Position numbers and translations under genes: made by a program. The notes beneath the pieces are model-generated. The model was not told where the DNA came from. It searched no databases and worked only from the letters and a program-made list of their open reading frames with translations. This document shows positions 9,179-17,342 of a DNA stretch of 64,000 nucleotides, one piece after another. The stretch spans positions 143,669-207,668 of the forward strand of contig JAFEBB010000004.1 in assembly GCA_018266075.1 (NCBI GenBank), read 5' to 3'. This DNA is from Deltaproteobacteria bacterium. Its GTDB lineage: Bacteria; Myxococcota; Myxococcia; Myxococcales; SZAS-1. Position 1 is the first letter of the stretch. Each line of letters opens with the position of its first letter.

Positions 9179-9460
9179 CTACGTCCAGGACGGTGGTGCG
9201 TTCCCCGAGTGCGCAAGAGGCAGCACCACCTTGCGCGGCGCGGGCGTGGGCTCCACGACGAGCAGCTCCACGTGCAGCGCGGCCATGAGCGGCGCGAGGT
9301 CCGGCTCGGGCGGGGCGGCCATGCCACCGGCGCAGAAGGCGCAGCCCGCGGTGTCCAGGTCGGCGCCGGAGACGACGGCCGCGTGGTGGTGCCCGAACGC
9401 CACCACCAGGGTGACGAGCAGGGCCATTGCGCAGGCGATGGTGGCGAACCGCCGGATCAT
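9179..9460 (-). CDS. Small membrane-anchored His/Cys protein at head of metal operon
   Basis: 93 residues, no named family recognised. Residues 5-23 form one hydrophobic segment (signal anchor or signal peptide). It is followed immediately by a GHHHAA histidine cluster and then CAFCAGGM, a CxxC motif with a nearby Met. These are potential ligands for a soft or borderline metal, and the gene is first in the operon that encodes a metal ABC importer. A role as a periplasmic metal handler or sensor is inferred from those two facts only. The C-terminal half is Pro/Leu-rich and featureless. Confidence 0.65.
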   Translation of the reverse strand: MIRRFATIACAMALLVTLVVAFGHHHAAVVSGADLDTAGCAFCAGGMAAPPEPDLAPLMAALHVELLVVEPTPAPRKVVLPLAHSGNAPPSWT

Positions 9461-9498
9461 CAGGGTAAACGTAACGCCTGGGGCGAGCGGGTTGTCAA
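9461..9498 (-). promoter_or_regulatory. Candidate promoter of the metal uptake operon
   Basis: In the 47-bp divergent gap the minus strand reads TTGACA, then about 18 bases, then TTACGTT, immediately before the ATG at 9460. If real, the message would be leaderless or nearly so. No palindrome resembling a known Zur or MntR box was seen here. Confidence 0.4.
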
Positions 9499-9507
9499 GG
9501 ATTCGCG

Positions 9508-10065
9508 ATGCATCTCAACCGCAAGTCCGTTCTACTTGGTGCTGCGGGCCTGGCGCTGGTGACGCTCGGTGTCCTCGCTCTGGCCACGCGCGGCCCGATG
9601 GAGCCGCCCGCGCAAGATCTGTCGAACGACCTGGCTGCGGCCTACAACGCCGTCGACTCCGGCGCGGTGAAGCTCTCCACGCCCGCCAAGGTGAGCATGA
9701 CCGTGCTCGCCGCCGACGGCGTGCCGCAGCGCAACGCGCCCAGCTTCCAGCCGCGGGTGATCTCGGTGGTGGGCGCGGCGCCGGTGGAGGCGCTGCACCG
9801 GCGCGCGGTGCTGGTGCGCTACCGGGGCGACGTGGAGGGCACGTTCGCGGTGATGTCGCTTCCTGGCAAGCCGGACGACTTCGCGCTCGACGCCGGGACG
9901 ATCGAGTTCCAGAACCACCGCTTCACCACGTTCTTGCGGCCTGGGCCGGGCGGCGCGCCGCTGCACGGCGTGGGTCAGGTGATGGGTGGACGGCTGGTTT
10001 TTCTCGTGGGTCCGCAGCCGTTCGACAAGCTGGCAGAGCTGGCGGTGATGATTCCGCCAGTCTAG
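9508..10065 (+). CDS. Membrane-anchored or exported protein, unknown function
   Basis: 185 residues, not recognised. Residues 7-27 are a hydrophobic signal anchor (SVLLGAAGLALVTLGVLALA) preceded by Lys/Arg, so the rest is outside the cytoplasm. The remainder is beta-rich, with a segment of repeated hydrophobic strands between residues 55 and 130 and a final MGGRLVFLVGPQPFDKLAELAVM stretch. No cysteines and no catalytic motif are visible. It is transcribed away from the metal operon from the same short intergenic region and converges on dinG across a heptad-repeat hairpin. Confidence 0.6.
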   Translation: MHLNRKSVLLGAAGLALVTLGVLALATRGPMEPPAQDLSNDLAAAYNAVDSGAVKLSTPAKVSMTVLAADGVPQRNAPSFQPRVISVVGAAPVEALHRRAVLVRYRGDVEGTFAVMSLPGKPDDFALDAGTIEFQNHRFTTFLRPGPGGAPLHGVGQVMGGRLVFLVGPQPFDKLAELAVMIPPV

Positions 10066-10129
10066 TTCCGGGTCGCTGGTTCCTGGCAGGCGCTCAACCA
10101 GGAACCAGGAGCTAGGAACCAGGAACTGA
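10063..10129. repeat. Heptad-repeat hairpin element R1
   Basis: Intergenic sequence organised in 7-bp units: TTCCGGG, TCGCTGG, TTCCTGG, a 7-base turn, then TCAACCA, GGAACCA, GGAGCTA, GGAACCA, GGAACTG. Arms TGGTTCCTGG (10077-10086) and CCAGGAACCA (10098-10107) make a perfect 10-bp stem. It lies between convergent genes and encodes the last codons and TAG stop of dinG. A bidirectional terminator role is plausible. Confidence 0.75.
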
Positions 10130-12130
10130 ATCTCGGATCTTTTTCCAAGCCGGTCCGAGCTTGGCGAAATCTCCGACGCGCGTGGCCGGCGGCAGCGACT
10201 CGAGGAACTTCCGGCCGTAGCCCTTGGTGCGAACGCGCTTGTCGAGCACGGCCACGATGCCGCGATCGCGCTGGGTTCGGATCAGCCGGCCAAAACCTTG
10301 CCGCAGCGAGAGCGCCGCTTCGGGAACCTGGTAGGCGTCGAACGGCTCCTGACCTTGCTCTTTCAGCCACTGGATCCGCGCGGCCACCACCGGATCCTTC
10401 GGGTTCGCGAACGGCAGCCGGTCGATGATCACCAGGGACAGCGCGTCGCCAGGAACGTCGACGCCTTCCCAGAAGCTCTGCGACGCAAAGAGCACGCTCG
10501 GCTCCTCGCGGAAGCGCTCGAGCAGCTTCTGCTTGGGCAGCTCGCCCTGGAGCAGCATCTGCCAGGGCAGCCGGCCCTCGAGCAGCTTGTAGAGCTCGCC
10601 CATCTGCCGCAGCGAGGTGCAGAGCACGAACGCGCGGCCGTCGGTCACGTGGGTGAGGGCCTCGACCTCTGCCGCCGCGGCCGCCGTGAAGCGCGGGTCG
10701 TTCGGCTCGGGCAGGTGCACCGGCACGTAGAGGATCGACTGGCTGCCGTAGTCGAACGGCGAAGGCAGGCTCTTCGACTCCAGCTCCACACGCGGCTGGC
10801 CCTTGGAATCGACGAGCCCGAGGCGCTTCTTCAGGAACTCGAACGAGCCGCCCGTGGAGAGCGTGGCCGAGGTGAACACCGCCGTATCCAGCGCGGGGTA
10901 GACGCGCCGCGCGAGCTCCTCGGCCACGTCCACCGGCGCTGCGCGCAGCGCGACGGAGCGCATCCGCTGCTCGGCAAAGTAGACGTGGCTCGGCTTCTCC
11001 TCCGCGAGCACGAAGCGCAGCTGCTCCGCGAGCTCACCCGCGCGCCGCCCCAGCGACGCCACCTCGGCCAGCTCGTCACCCGCCAGCGACTCGCGCACGC
11101 TCTCCAGCACGCGAAACGTATCGCTCGACTGCGCCATCGCCGCTTCGCGCAGCGCGGGGGTGAGCCGCACGCTCTCGCTCTGCGGCAGCTGCGCCGACAC
11201 CGCCCCAAACAGCGCCTGCGACGCGGTCCGCAAAGCGGCCCACGCCGGCGCCGCCTCGGGATACTTCTCGTGGCCGGGCAGCAGCATGCGCTCGCCGTCG
11301 CGCGCGAGCTCCTCCAGCTTGAAGCTCGAGATGTGGGTGCCGAAGTGCTCGCTGGCGATCTCTTCGAGCGCGTGGGCCTCGTCGAAGATCACCACGTCGT
11401 AGCGCGGGATCACCTCGCCCGCGCCGCGCATGGGCCGCCGCTTCTCGTCCGACGGATCCGCGGCGTCGTCGTCCTCGATCACTTCCTTCGACTTCCCGGT
11501 GCGCACCGCCACGTCGGCGAAGAAGAGCGCGTGGTTCACCACGACCAGATCCGCCGCGGCGGCCTCGGCGCGCATCTTGGTCACGAAGCACGCCTCGTAG
11601 TCCGGACAGCGCTGGCCGGTGCACGTATCCGCCGTCGCGCTGAGCTCGCGCCAGGCCGCGAAGCCCTCGGGCAGATCGAGCTCGGACTTGTCGCCGGTCT
11701 CGGTGGCCTTGGCCCAGGCGCGCAGCCGCGGGTAGAGGCGCGCGTCGTGCTTGGTCTGGAAGAGCGGCTCCTGCTCGAAGCGCCCGAAGCGCGCCAGGCA
11801 CAGGTAGTTCGAGCGGCCCTTCATGTACGCGGCGCGGAACGAGAGCCCCGCGCGCTCGGCGAGCAGCGGCAGGTCCTTGAAGAAGATCTGATCTTGAAGC
11901 GTCTTGGTCGCCGTGGAGACGACCACCTTCCGACCCGAGCGCAGCGCGGGCACCAGGTACGCGAGCGTCTTGCCGGTGCCCGTTCCCGCTTCCACGAGCA
12001 GGTAGCGCCGCTCGGCGAGCGCGCGGGTGACGGCCTCCGCCATCGCCAGCTGCCCCGGTCGCAGCTCGTAGCCGGGCAGCCCGCGGGCGAGCGCGCCGTC
12101 CGGGCCGAGGATGTCGTCGAGCTCGCTCAT
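10112..12130 (-). CDS. dinG: DinG/YoaA-type iron-sulfur DNA helicase
   Basis: 672-residue superfamily 2 helicase of the XPD/DinG branch, expected to unwind DNA or R-loops during repair. Walker A is EAGTGTGKT at 47-55 and the DEAH box is at 250-253. Four cysteines (111, 170, 175, 181) are spaced as in the 4Fe-4S domain of this family. The C-terminal lobe carries SFWEGVDVPG and the final QGFGRLIRTQRDRG motif. The ATG overlaps the stop of the zinc-ribbon gene (ATGA). No 3'-5' exonuclease domain is fused, so it is closer to YoaA/DinG of Proteobacteria than to the Bacillus form. The final residues VPGS are read from repeat R1. Confidence 0.88.
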   Translation of the reverse strand: MSELDDILGPDGALARGLPGYELRPGQLAMAEAVTRALAERRYLLVEAGTGTGKTLAYLVPALRSGRKVVVSTATKTLQDQIFFKDLPLLAERAGLSFRAAYMKGRSNYLCLARFGRFEQEPLFQTKHDARLYPRLRAWAKATETGDKSELDLPEGFAAWRELSATADTCTGQRCPDYEACFVTKMRAEAAAADLVVVNHALFFADVAVRTGKSKEVIEDDDAADPSDEKRRPMRGAGEVIPRYDVVIFDEAHALEEIASEHFGTHISSFKLEELARDGERMLLPGHEKYPEAAPAWAALRTASQALFGAVSAQLPQSESVRLTPALREAAMAQSSDTFRVLESVRESLAGDELAEVASLGRRAGELAEQLRFVLAEEKPSHVYFAEQRMRSVALRAAPVDVAEELARRVYPALDTAVFTSATLSTGGSFEFLKKRLGLVDSKGQPRVELESKSLPSPFDYGSQSILYVPVHLPEPNDPRFTAAAAAEVEALTHVTDGRAFVLCTSLRQMGELYKLLEGRLPWQMLLQGELPKQKLLERFREEPSVLFASQSFWEGVDVPGDALSLVIIDRLPFANPKDPVVAARIQWLKEQGQEPFDAYQVPEAALSLRQGFGRLIRTQRDRGIVAVLDKRVRTKGYGRKFLESLPPATRVGDFAKLGPAWKKIRDSVPGS

Positions 12131-12798
12131 CCCGGCTTGAGGGCGTAGGTGATGAGCACGGCCAGGATGCCCAGCATGCCGATGAGCGCCAGGGCCATGA
12201 CGATGTTCCGGCTGCGGTCGTTCGGCCCTCGCGCGAGCTGCTCCGACTGCGCCGCGGCCGAGGCCAGGGCCATGCTCCGCGCGGCGAGCGCGTCGATGAC
12301 GCCCTGCGCGCGCGGATCGCCGGGGAAGTCGGCGAGGTGATGCCGGGCCAGGCGGCCCACGAAGGCCACGTTCTCCGGGGGCACGGCGGCGAGCACCAGG
12401 CTCGCCTCTTGCGAACCCCACTTCTCGAGCGCGAACGCGAAGTCGCGGCGCGCGGACTGCGGGATCACGTCCTCTTCGGCGCGGTAGAGGTCGAAGGTCA
12501 GCCCGCAGGTGGCGCACGAGCTGCGGCCGTTCTTGGGCGTCGCGCACTTCGGACAGCGATCTGCGGCAGACACGGGCGCCGGCGGCGGCGGCGCTTCGAC
12601 GACCGTCGGCCGCGCGAAGGGGATCACCACCGGGCGCTCGGGTTCGGCCGCCGCCACGGCCTCCTTCACCAGCACCGGCCCCGCGCCCAGCTGGGACTCG
12701 GCGCCACAGCGCGCGCAGGTGAGCACCAGCCGCGTGCCCTCCACGCGGAAAGCGCCGGGCTCGGCCAGGCGCTCGCAGGCGTCGCAGAGGAGCTTCAC
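12127..12798 (-). CDS. Tail-anchored double zinc-ribbon protein
   Basis: 223 residues starting at GTG 12798, whose GTGA overlaps the protease stop. It has an N-terminal treble of CxxC motifs (CDAC at 5-8, CARC at 28-31) and a second ribbon, CPKC...CATC, near 85-101, separated by a Pro-rich linker. A helical segment follows, then one C-terminal membrane helix (about 199-219). Likely cytoplasmic metal-binding domains tethered to the membrane. The protein itself is not recognised. The tight overlap with both neighbours makes it the middle of a three-gene operon with a membrane protease and a DNA helicase, a grouping that suggests a link between membrane proteolysis and DNA repair but does not prove one. 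Confidence 0.7.
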   Translation of the reverse strand: MKLLCDACERLAEPGAFRVEGTRLVLTCARCGAESQLGAGPVLVKEAVAAAEPERPVVIPFARPTVVEAPPPPAPVSAADRCPKCATPKNGRSSCATCGLTFDLYRAEEDVIPQSARRDFAFALEKWGSQEASLVLAAVPPENVAFVGRLARHHLADFPGDPRAQGVIDALAARSMALASAAAQSEQLARGPNDRSRNIVMALALIGMLGILAVLITYALKPG

Positions 12799-13820
12799 GG
12801 GCCGCCTCGCGTCTCGAAGGGCACGGGGATGAAGGTGAGCACCAGAAGCACCAGCGAGACCAGCGCGATCACGTAGCGGCTCGCGCTCAGCGGCTCCTGG
12901 GGCTGGGTCACCGGCGGGTGGCGCACGCCCACCAGGTAGCGCGTCACCAGCAGCCAGCCAATCCACGACGGCGACGCGAACACGATCAGGGCCAGCAGGC
13001 TCAGGTGCATGCCGTGCCCAATCCACTCCGCCTTTTTCCCGAAGAGCGCCGCGGTCACGTGGCCGCCGTCGGTCTGGCCGATGGGGAAGAGGTTCAGCAT
13101 CGTCACCAGGCAGGCCCACCAGCCCGCGAACGCGACCGGGTGGAGAAAGAGATCCTGGCCCGGCGGCCGCGGGCCCAGGAAGAGGCGCTGCGGGATCCAC
13201 GTGAGCAGGCAGTCGCCGCTCCAGAACACCGGCGGCTCGGGCGAGAGCAGCGCACCCAGGGCGTGCCCGCCCGCGCTGAAGCGCGCCCCGAGCGTTCCGC
13301 CCGCGAGCTGAAACGCGTGCGCGAACGTGGTGGCCGCCGACCAGAGCGACGCGCGCCCGGGCAGATGGATCCCTGCCTCGTAGACCACCGGCGCGTAGTG
13401 CGAGTGCGCCGTGCCCCAGAACAGCAGCGGGATGCCCAGCACCATGCCGGCGATGGGCCCTGCCGCGCCGATGTCGACGAGCGCATTTCGCGTGGGGATG
13501 AGGGTGCGGATCTGGATCACCGCGCCCAGCGTGCCAATGCCGATCGGCAGGGGCAGGGGGATGAAGTACGGCGGCGAGATCGACACGCCGTAGTACTTGC
13601 CCGCGAAGTAGTGGCCGAACTCGTGGCAGGTGAGGATCGCCAGCAGCGCCGCGGTGAACATCAGCGCGTCGCGCACGCTCTGGGTGGAGAGCCACTGCAG
13701 CCCGGCGACGCACGCGAACGTCGCGACGAAGAGCCCCACATGCAGCAGCCACCGCTCGCGCACCGGCGCGACGGGCTCGGGGGGAGGAAGCTCGAACTCC
13801 GCGGCGCTGGGGTTGGACAT
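12795..13820 (-). CDS. Site-2 protease family (M50) intramembrane metallopeptidase
   Basis: 341 residues with several membrane helices. The zinc motif HEFGH is at 66-70 inside a hydrophobic segment, and the second conserved motif NLFPIGQTDGGH, which supplies the third zinc ligand, comes near 245. No PDZ domain is visible, and a large insert lies between the two motifs, as in the eukaryote-like/EGY1-like branch. Known relatives cleave anti-sigma factors or other membrane-bound regulators. The ATG at 13820 is used; one at 13835 is equally in frame. First gene of the operon with the zinc-ribbon protein and dinG, each joined by 4-bp overlaps. Confidence 0.82.
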   Translation of the reverse strand: MSNPSAAEFELPPPEPVAPVRERWLLHVGLFVATFACVAGLQWLSTQSVRDALMFTAALLAILTCHEFGHYFAGKYYGVSISPPYFIPLPLPIGIGTLGAVIQIRTLIPTRNALVDIGAAGPIAGMVLGIPLLFWGTAHSHYAPVVYEAGIHLPGRASLWSAATTFAHAFQLAGGTLGARFSAGGHALGALLSPEPPVFWSGDCLLTWIPQRLFLGPRPPGQDLFLHPVAFAGWWACLVTMLNLFPIGQTDGGHVTAALFGKKAEWIGHGMHLSLLALIVFASPSWIGWLLVTRYLVGVRHPPVTQPQEPLSASRYVIALVSLVLLVLTFIPVPFETRGGP

Positions 13821-13935
13821 CGCTCCACCCTTCATAGAGACAACGCGCCGAAATATCCACGCGCGGCGGACCGCGCCGCCTGCAGGATCTGGCTGATCCA
13901 ATCGGCGCTGGCTGCTTTGCAACCTCGCAAGGGTC

Positions 13936-13964
13936 TTGACTGCCCCTCGGCAACTAGATACTCA
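13936..13964 (+). promoter_or_regulatory. Candidate sigma-70-type promoter
   Basis: TTGACT (13936-13941), 17-bp spacer, TACTCA (13959-13964; the overlapping GATACT is an alternative -10). It precedes the lipoprotein gene at 14046 with a leader of about 75 bases that ends in GGGAGC, a good ribosome-binding site. Confidence 0.5.
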
Positions 13965-14045
13965 CGCACAGCCTCAGGGAGGCATTTGCAGCAAAAACGC
14001 AGTTCACATCGACCCTTCTGGGTCCTCTGATAGGGAGCTTTCACA

Positions 14046-14402
14046 ATGAAGAAGCTGCTCGTCGTTGCCGTCGCGGCTGTGAGCTGCGGCCTGTTCGCCT
14101 GCACCAGCGTTGAGACCGCGACCGTGTCGGGTGCCGAAGTTGTCGCCTCCGGTGGCGAGGCCGTTGCCGTTGCCCAGGCTGAGTCGCTCGGTCTGTCGGC
14201 GATCTTCCACATCGTGGACATCGTCGCCTCCGACCTCGACCAGGTCGTGAACAAGCTCCTCGTCTCCGAGGCCAAGGCCATGGGCGGCACCAAGGTCGAC
14301 CTCAAGGGCGCCGGCACCACCCCCCGCCACGGCCTGTTCGCGCTGATGGGCGGCATCATCGGCGTGACCCAGTCGCACGCCATGGGCATCGTGGTGAAGT
14401 AA
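14046..14402 (+). CDS. Small outer-membrane-type lipoprotein
   Basis: 118 residues. A short signal peptide ends in the lipobox LFAC with the lipidated cysteine at 19; the next residue is Thr, so outer-membrane sorting is expected. The mature part is a single small domain ending in GGIIGVTQSHAMGIVVK, not assigned to a named family. The gene stands alone with its own promoter-like element upstream and an intrinsic terminator 38 bp downstream, an arrangement typical of an abundant single-gene transcript. Codons are clean and uniform, fitting good expression. Confidence 0.75.
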   Translation: MKKLLVVAVAAVSCGLFACTSVETATVSGAEVVASGGEAVAVAQAESLGLSAIFHIVDIVASDLDQVVNKLLVSEAKAMGGTKVDLKGAGTTPRHGLFALMGGIIGVTQSHAMGIVVK

Positions 14403-14440
14403 GCCACGCCGCGGCCGGTCGTTCTCGGCTGCAACAGAGA

Positions 14441-14469
14441 ACCCTCTCCGGCGACGGGGAGGGTTTTTT
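14441..14469 (+). terminator. Intrinsic terminator
   Basis: ACCCTCTCC, 5-base loop, GGGGAGGGT, then six T. A GC-rich stem with a T-run directly after the lipoprotein gene. Confidence 0.85.
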
Positions 14470-14525
14470 GTTTGCGGGAGTGGAAGCAGAATGGGGCAAG
14501 GCTGCTCTGGCAGCCGGGGGTGAGC

Positions 14526-15008
14526 GTGAGCCAGGTTTTTGCCGCACAGACCGAGCCGCTCTGGGTGCGCGCCGCGCAGGCGCTCGAGCCGCGCTCGACG
14601 CCCATGGGCCTGACCGAGTTCTGGCGCGAGGTCGTGGAGCTGGGCTGGGGCAGCCGCCACCAGGACGCCGAGGCCTGCGGCGTGTCGCTGGCCGCGCGCC
14701 TGGGCCCGACGGAGCTCGTGGCCTTCAAGCTCCGCCTCCGCCAGCTCGACGCCCAGCTCGCCCGCGCCATCGAGCTCTGGGAGATGCAGAACGAGGAGAG
14801 CCTGGGCCTGCCGCGTGAGCTGGCCGGCGCGCTGCGCGAGCACGTGATTGGCCAGGGCGAGATTCCCTACGGCGCCGCGGTGCAGGGCCCGTGGCGCGTG
14901 AAGCACCGCGCGGATCGCGACGACTACCTCGAGGGCTTTGGCCGCGTGGTCGACGAGGCGCTCAAGCACGTGCCGCAGGAGAAGCTGCTGGCTGTGATTG
15001 GTTCCTAG
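14526..15008 (+). CDS. DUF4240-like protein
   Basis: About 160 residues. The core reads TEFWREVVELGW at the N-terminus, then a helical stretch with AIELWE, a pattern resembling the DUF4240 domain (FW...LGW and ...IxxWE), whose function is unknown. No signal peptide or membrane helix. The start is uncertain: GTG 14526 has GGGGGTGAG just before it and is preferred. GTG 14520 and TTG 14472 are in frame, and an ATG at 14604 would still keep the domain. Its stop lies at the edge of repeat R2. Confidence 0.6.
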   Translation: MSQVFAAQTEPLWVRAAQALEPRSTPMGLTEFWREVVELGWGSRHQDAEACGVSLAARLGPTELVAFKLRLRQLDAQLARAIELWEMQNEESLGLPRELAGALREHVIGQGEIPYGAAVQGPWRVKHRADRDDYLEGFGRVVDEALKHVPQEKLLAVIGS

Positions 15009-15073
15009 TTCCTGGTTCCTGGTTGATGGTCACTCGCCAACCAGGAACCAGCGACCAGCAACCAGGAACTGAA
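15006..15073. repeat. Heptad-repeat hairpin element R2
   Basis: Reads in strict 7-bp register from 15002: TTCCTAG, TTCCTGG, TTCCTGG, TTGATGG, TCACTCG, CCAACCA, GGAACCA, GCGACCA, GCAACCA, GGAACTG. Perfect 13-bp arms (15013-15025 with 15038-15050) around a 12-base loop. Located between convergent genes, where it could terminate both. Confidence 0.8.
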
Positions 15074-16165
15074 TCAGCGCAACTCGATGCCGAGGCCAGG
15101 CTCGGATCCGAGCGTGTAGCGCGGTCCGGACTCGCGATAGCCGCCGCGGAACGGATCCGTGCGCAGCAGCCAGGCGGTATCGAGATCCGGGAACTCGACG
15201 CCACCCAGCGCCGCGGCGAGGTGCGTGGCCGCGGTCATGCCCAGGCGGGTCTCCACCATGCCGCCGACCATGATCGACATGCCCGCCGCCCGCGCCGCCC
15301 GACCGATGGCCAGCGCCGGTAGCAGCCCGCCGCTCTTGGCGATCTTGAGGTTCACGCCCGAGGCCGCGCGCGCGTCGCGGACGCGACCGAGCTCCGCCAG
15401 GTGCTTCACCGACTCATCGGCCACCACCGGAGCGCGGCTCGTCGAAGCGACCTGGGCCATTCCCGCGAGATCGTCCTCGGCACAGGGCTGCTCGTAGCAC
15501 TCGACCGGTCCGAGTGCTTCCGCGGCGCGCAACACCCGGACGGCCTCGTCGGCGGTGAAACCGCCATTGGCGTCGAGCCGAAACCGCGCGCCCGGCACGG
15601 CCCGGTGGACCGCAGCGAGGGCGTCGAGATCGCCCTGGAGATCTTTTCCGACCTTCACCTTGAAGCTCACGAAGCCCTTGGCGCTCCACTGCGACGCCAG
15701 CTCGGCCATGCGCGCGGGCGGCAGGATGGGCAAAGTGATGTCGGTGACCAGCTCCGGCGCGCGGCCTGGCTCCGGCCCGCCGAGCAGCGTGTAGAGGGGG
15801 ACGCCCTTCGCGCGCGCGAGCGCATCGAGCAGCGCCAGCTCCACGCCCGCGCGAGAGACCAGGTGACCGTGGAACGCGGCGTCGAGCGGCGCCTGCAGCG
15901 AAGCGAGGTCGTCCGGATCCAACTTGATCCCGATCAACCTCGGCGCGGCGGCGGCGACGGCGCGGAGCACGTCGGGCTGATCTTCGCGCGTGACCGGCGG
16001 CAGGCACGCCGCCTCGCCCAGCCCGGTGAAGCGGGCGCTGCCATCTTCGAGGACCGCGGTCACCAGCGCGCAGCGGGTGGCATCCACGCGCCCCGAGGCG
16101 ATGACGAACGGATCGACGAGCGGAACAGAGAGCTCGACGACGGTGAGCGAAGCCAGCTTGAGCAT
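15074..16165 (-). CDS. Enolase-superfamily enzyme, probable dipeptide epimerase
   Basis: 363 residues of the muconate-lactonizing subgroup. Catalytic and metal residues are all present in order: Lys169/Lys171 (FKVKVG), Asp198 (RLDANGG), Glu225 (EQPC), Asp250 (VVADES), and Lys277 (KIAKSGG). The short TDITLPI segment before the barrel and MVGGMVETRLG near the end resemble L-Ala-D/L-Glu epimerases, which recycle murein peptides. o-Succinylbenzoate synthase or N-acylamino acid racemase activity cannot be excluded from sequence. It follows the cyclic-nucleotide-binding gene with a 3-bp gap, so the two are probably co-transcribed. Confidence 0.82.
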   Translation of the reverse strand: MLKLASLTVVELSVPLVDPFVIASGRVDATRCALVTAVLEDGSARFTGLGEAACLPPVTREDQPDVLRAVAAAAPRLIGIKLDPDDLASLQAPLDAAFHGHLVSRAGVELALLDALARAKGVPLYTLLGGPEPGRAPELVTDITLPILPPARMAELASQWSAKGFVSFKVKVGKDLQGDLDALAAVHRAVPGARFRLDANGGFTADEAVRVLRAAEALGPVECYEQPCAEDDLAGMAQVASTSRAPVVADESVKHLAELGRVRDARAASGVNLKIAKSGGLLPALAIGRAARAAGMSIMVGGMVETRLGMTAATHLAAALGGVEFPDLDTAWLLRTDPFRGGYRESGPRYTLGSEPGLGIELR

Positions 16166-16168
16166 GTC

Positions 16169-17158
16169 TTAGAGGGTGAGCTTGAAGTCGAGCTCGCCCA
16201 GGCTGCTCGCGGTGAGGCCCTGCTCGCCCGGCGCCGCCGTGTGGGCGACGAGCGTCGAGTTCGCCTGCCGCAAGTTCGCCGCCAGCTGCCGCGAGACCAG
16301 CTCCACCAGCCGGTACGCGAAGCGATTGCCGGCCTGAAAGAGCATCTCGAAGTCCGCGCTGCCGAGCCGCCACACGCGCGATTCGGACCGCGCCACCACG
16401 CTGGCCGAGCGGTTGCCGCCGTCGAGCGTCGACACCAGCCCGAACAGCGAACCCGGCCCGAGCACCAGGAACGGCGTGCCGTGTCGACGCGTCTCCACCT
16501 CGCCGGCCACGAGCATGAAGATGGCGTCGCTGGGCTCGCCCTCGCGGCAGACCATCTCGCCCGGCTGGAGCGTGCGCTCGGTGAGCTTCTGCGCCAAGGC
16601 CAGGCGCGCGGTGGCGGGCGTATCGCGCAGGGGCCAGAAGTCGTCGAGGGTGCTCGCGTGCAGGCGCGTGCCCTCGTTCACCTTCGTGGCCGGCTCGGGC
16701 TGACCCACACCCTCGGGCACGATCTGCACCGAGACCATGCGCAGCCGCAGCGACATGTCCCGGGCCATCTTGCGGAGCACGTTGTAGGCGGCGGGGCGCT
16801 GCTGATCGCGGAGGACGTCGAAGTCGGACGCCTCGATGCGGTAGGCGCCGCCGGCCTTCTTCACCGTGGCGGTGGCCGAGCGGACGGCGTCGTCGATGAG
16901 CGACATCTCGCCCAGGGTGTCGCCGCCGGTGAGCGTGGCCAGCGGGCGCGCGTCGGGGCCGACGGTGAGGGCGACCTCGGTCTCCGGGCCGAGCACCCAC
17001 ATGGCCCCGCCGACGTCGCCCTCCTGGAAGATGACCTCGCCCTGCGCGAGCTGGATGGGCCGCACCAGCCGCAAGAGCTCGACGAGGTCCTCCTTCTTCA
17101 CCAGCTCGAAGAGCGGGATGGAGTGCAGGAACTTCTCGAGGGCGGGATTCGGCTCCAT
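16169..17158 (-). CDS. Protein with two cyclic-nucleotide-binding domains
   Basis: 329 residues. Two CAP-type cNMP-binding beta-roll domains (about 10-125 and 180-290) are joined by a helical linker. There is no DNA-binding helix-turn-helix, kinase or channel segment. The first has a good phosphate-binding cassette, GEMSLIDDAVRSATA, with the ligand Arg; the second (LFGLVSTLDGGNRSASV) also keeps Arg but lacks the usual Glu. It may therefore bind cAMP or cGMP in at least one domain and act through protein contacts. The ATG at 17158 was chosen; a TTG 12 codons earlier is in frame. Confidence 0.78.
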   Translation of the reverse strand: MEPNPALEKFLHSIPLFELVKKEDLVELLRLVRPIQLAQGEVIFQEGDVGGAMWVLGPETEVALTVGPDARPLATLTGGDTLGEMSLIDDAVRSATATVKKAGGAYRIEASDFDVLRDQQRPAAYNVLRKMARDMSLRLRMVSVQIVPEGVGQPEPATKVNEGTRLHASTLDDFWPLRDTPATARLALAQKLTERTLQPGEMVCREGEPSDAIFMLVAGEVETRRHGTPFLVLGPGSLFGLVSTLDGGNRSASVVARSESRVWRLGSADFEMLFQAGNRFAYRLVELVSRQLAANLRQANSTLVAHTAAPGEQGLTASSLGELDFKLTL

Positions 17159-17266
17159 GAACACTGCATCGCCAATGGCGGCAGGCTCTGTCAACTCCCT
17201 TCCCCTCGCGAAACCCCATCCCGCCCATCACTTCCCCGTCTCACGCGGGAAAGGGAAGTCTCGTCA

Positions 17267-17315
17267 TTAACCACCACGTTAACAAACCAGCCACCAGCCA
17301 CCAGCCACCGACCCG
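17267..17315. repeat. TAAC-N6-GTTA palindrome copy 2 followed by CCAGCCA heptads
   Basis: ATTAAC-caccac-GTTAAC (17266-17283) in the divergent region, followed four bases later by three CCAGCCA units (17287-17309). A plain GTTAAC palindrome (CGTTAACG, 17329-17336) sits just before the next start codon. The 184-bp gap between the two divergent genes holds nothing else that is clear. Confidence 0.75.
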
Positions 17316-17342
17316 AGTCGCCGAGTGCGTTAACGTCCGAGA

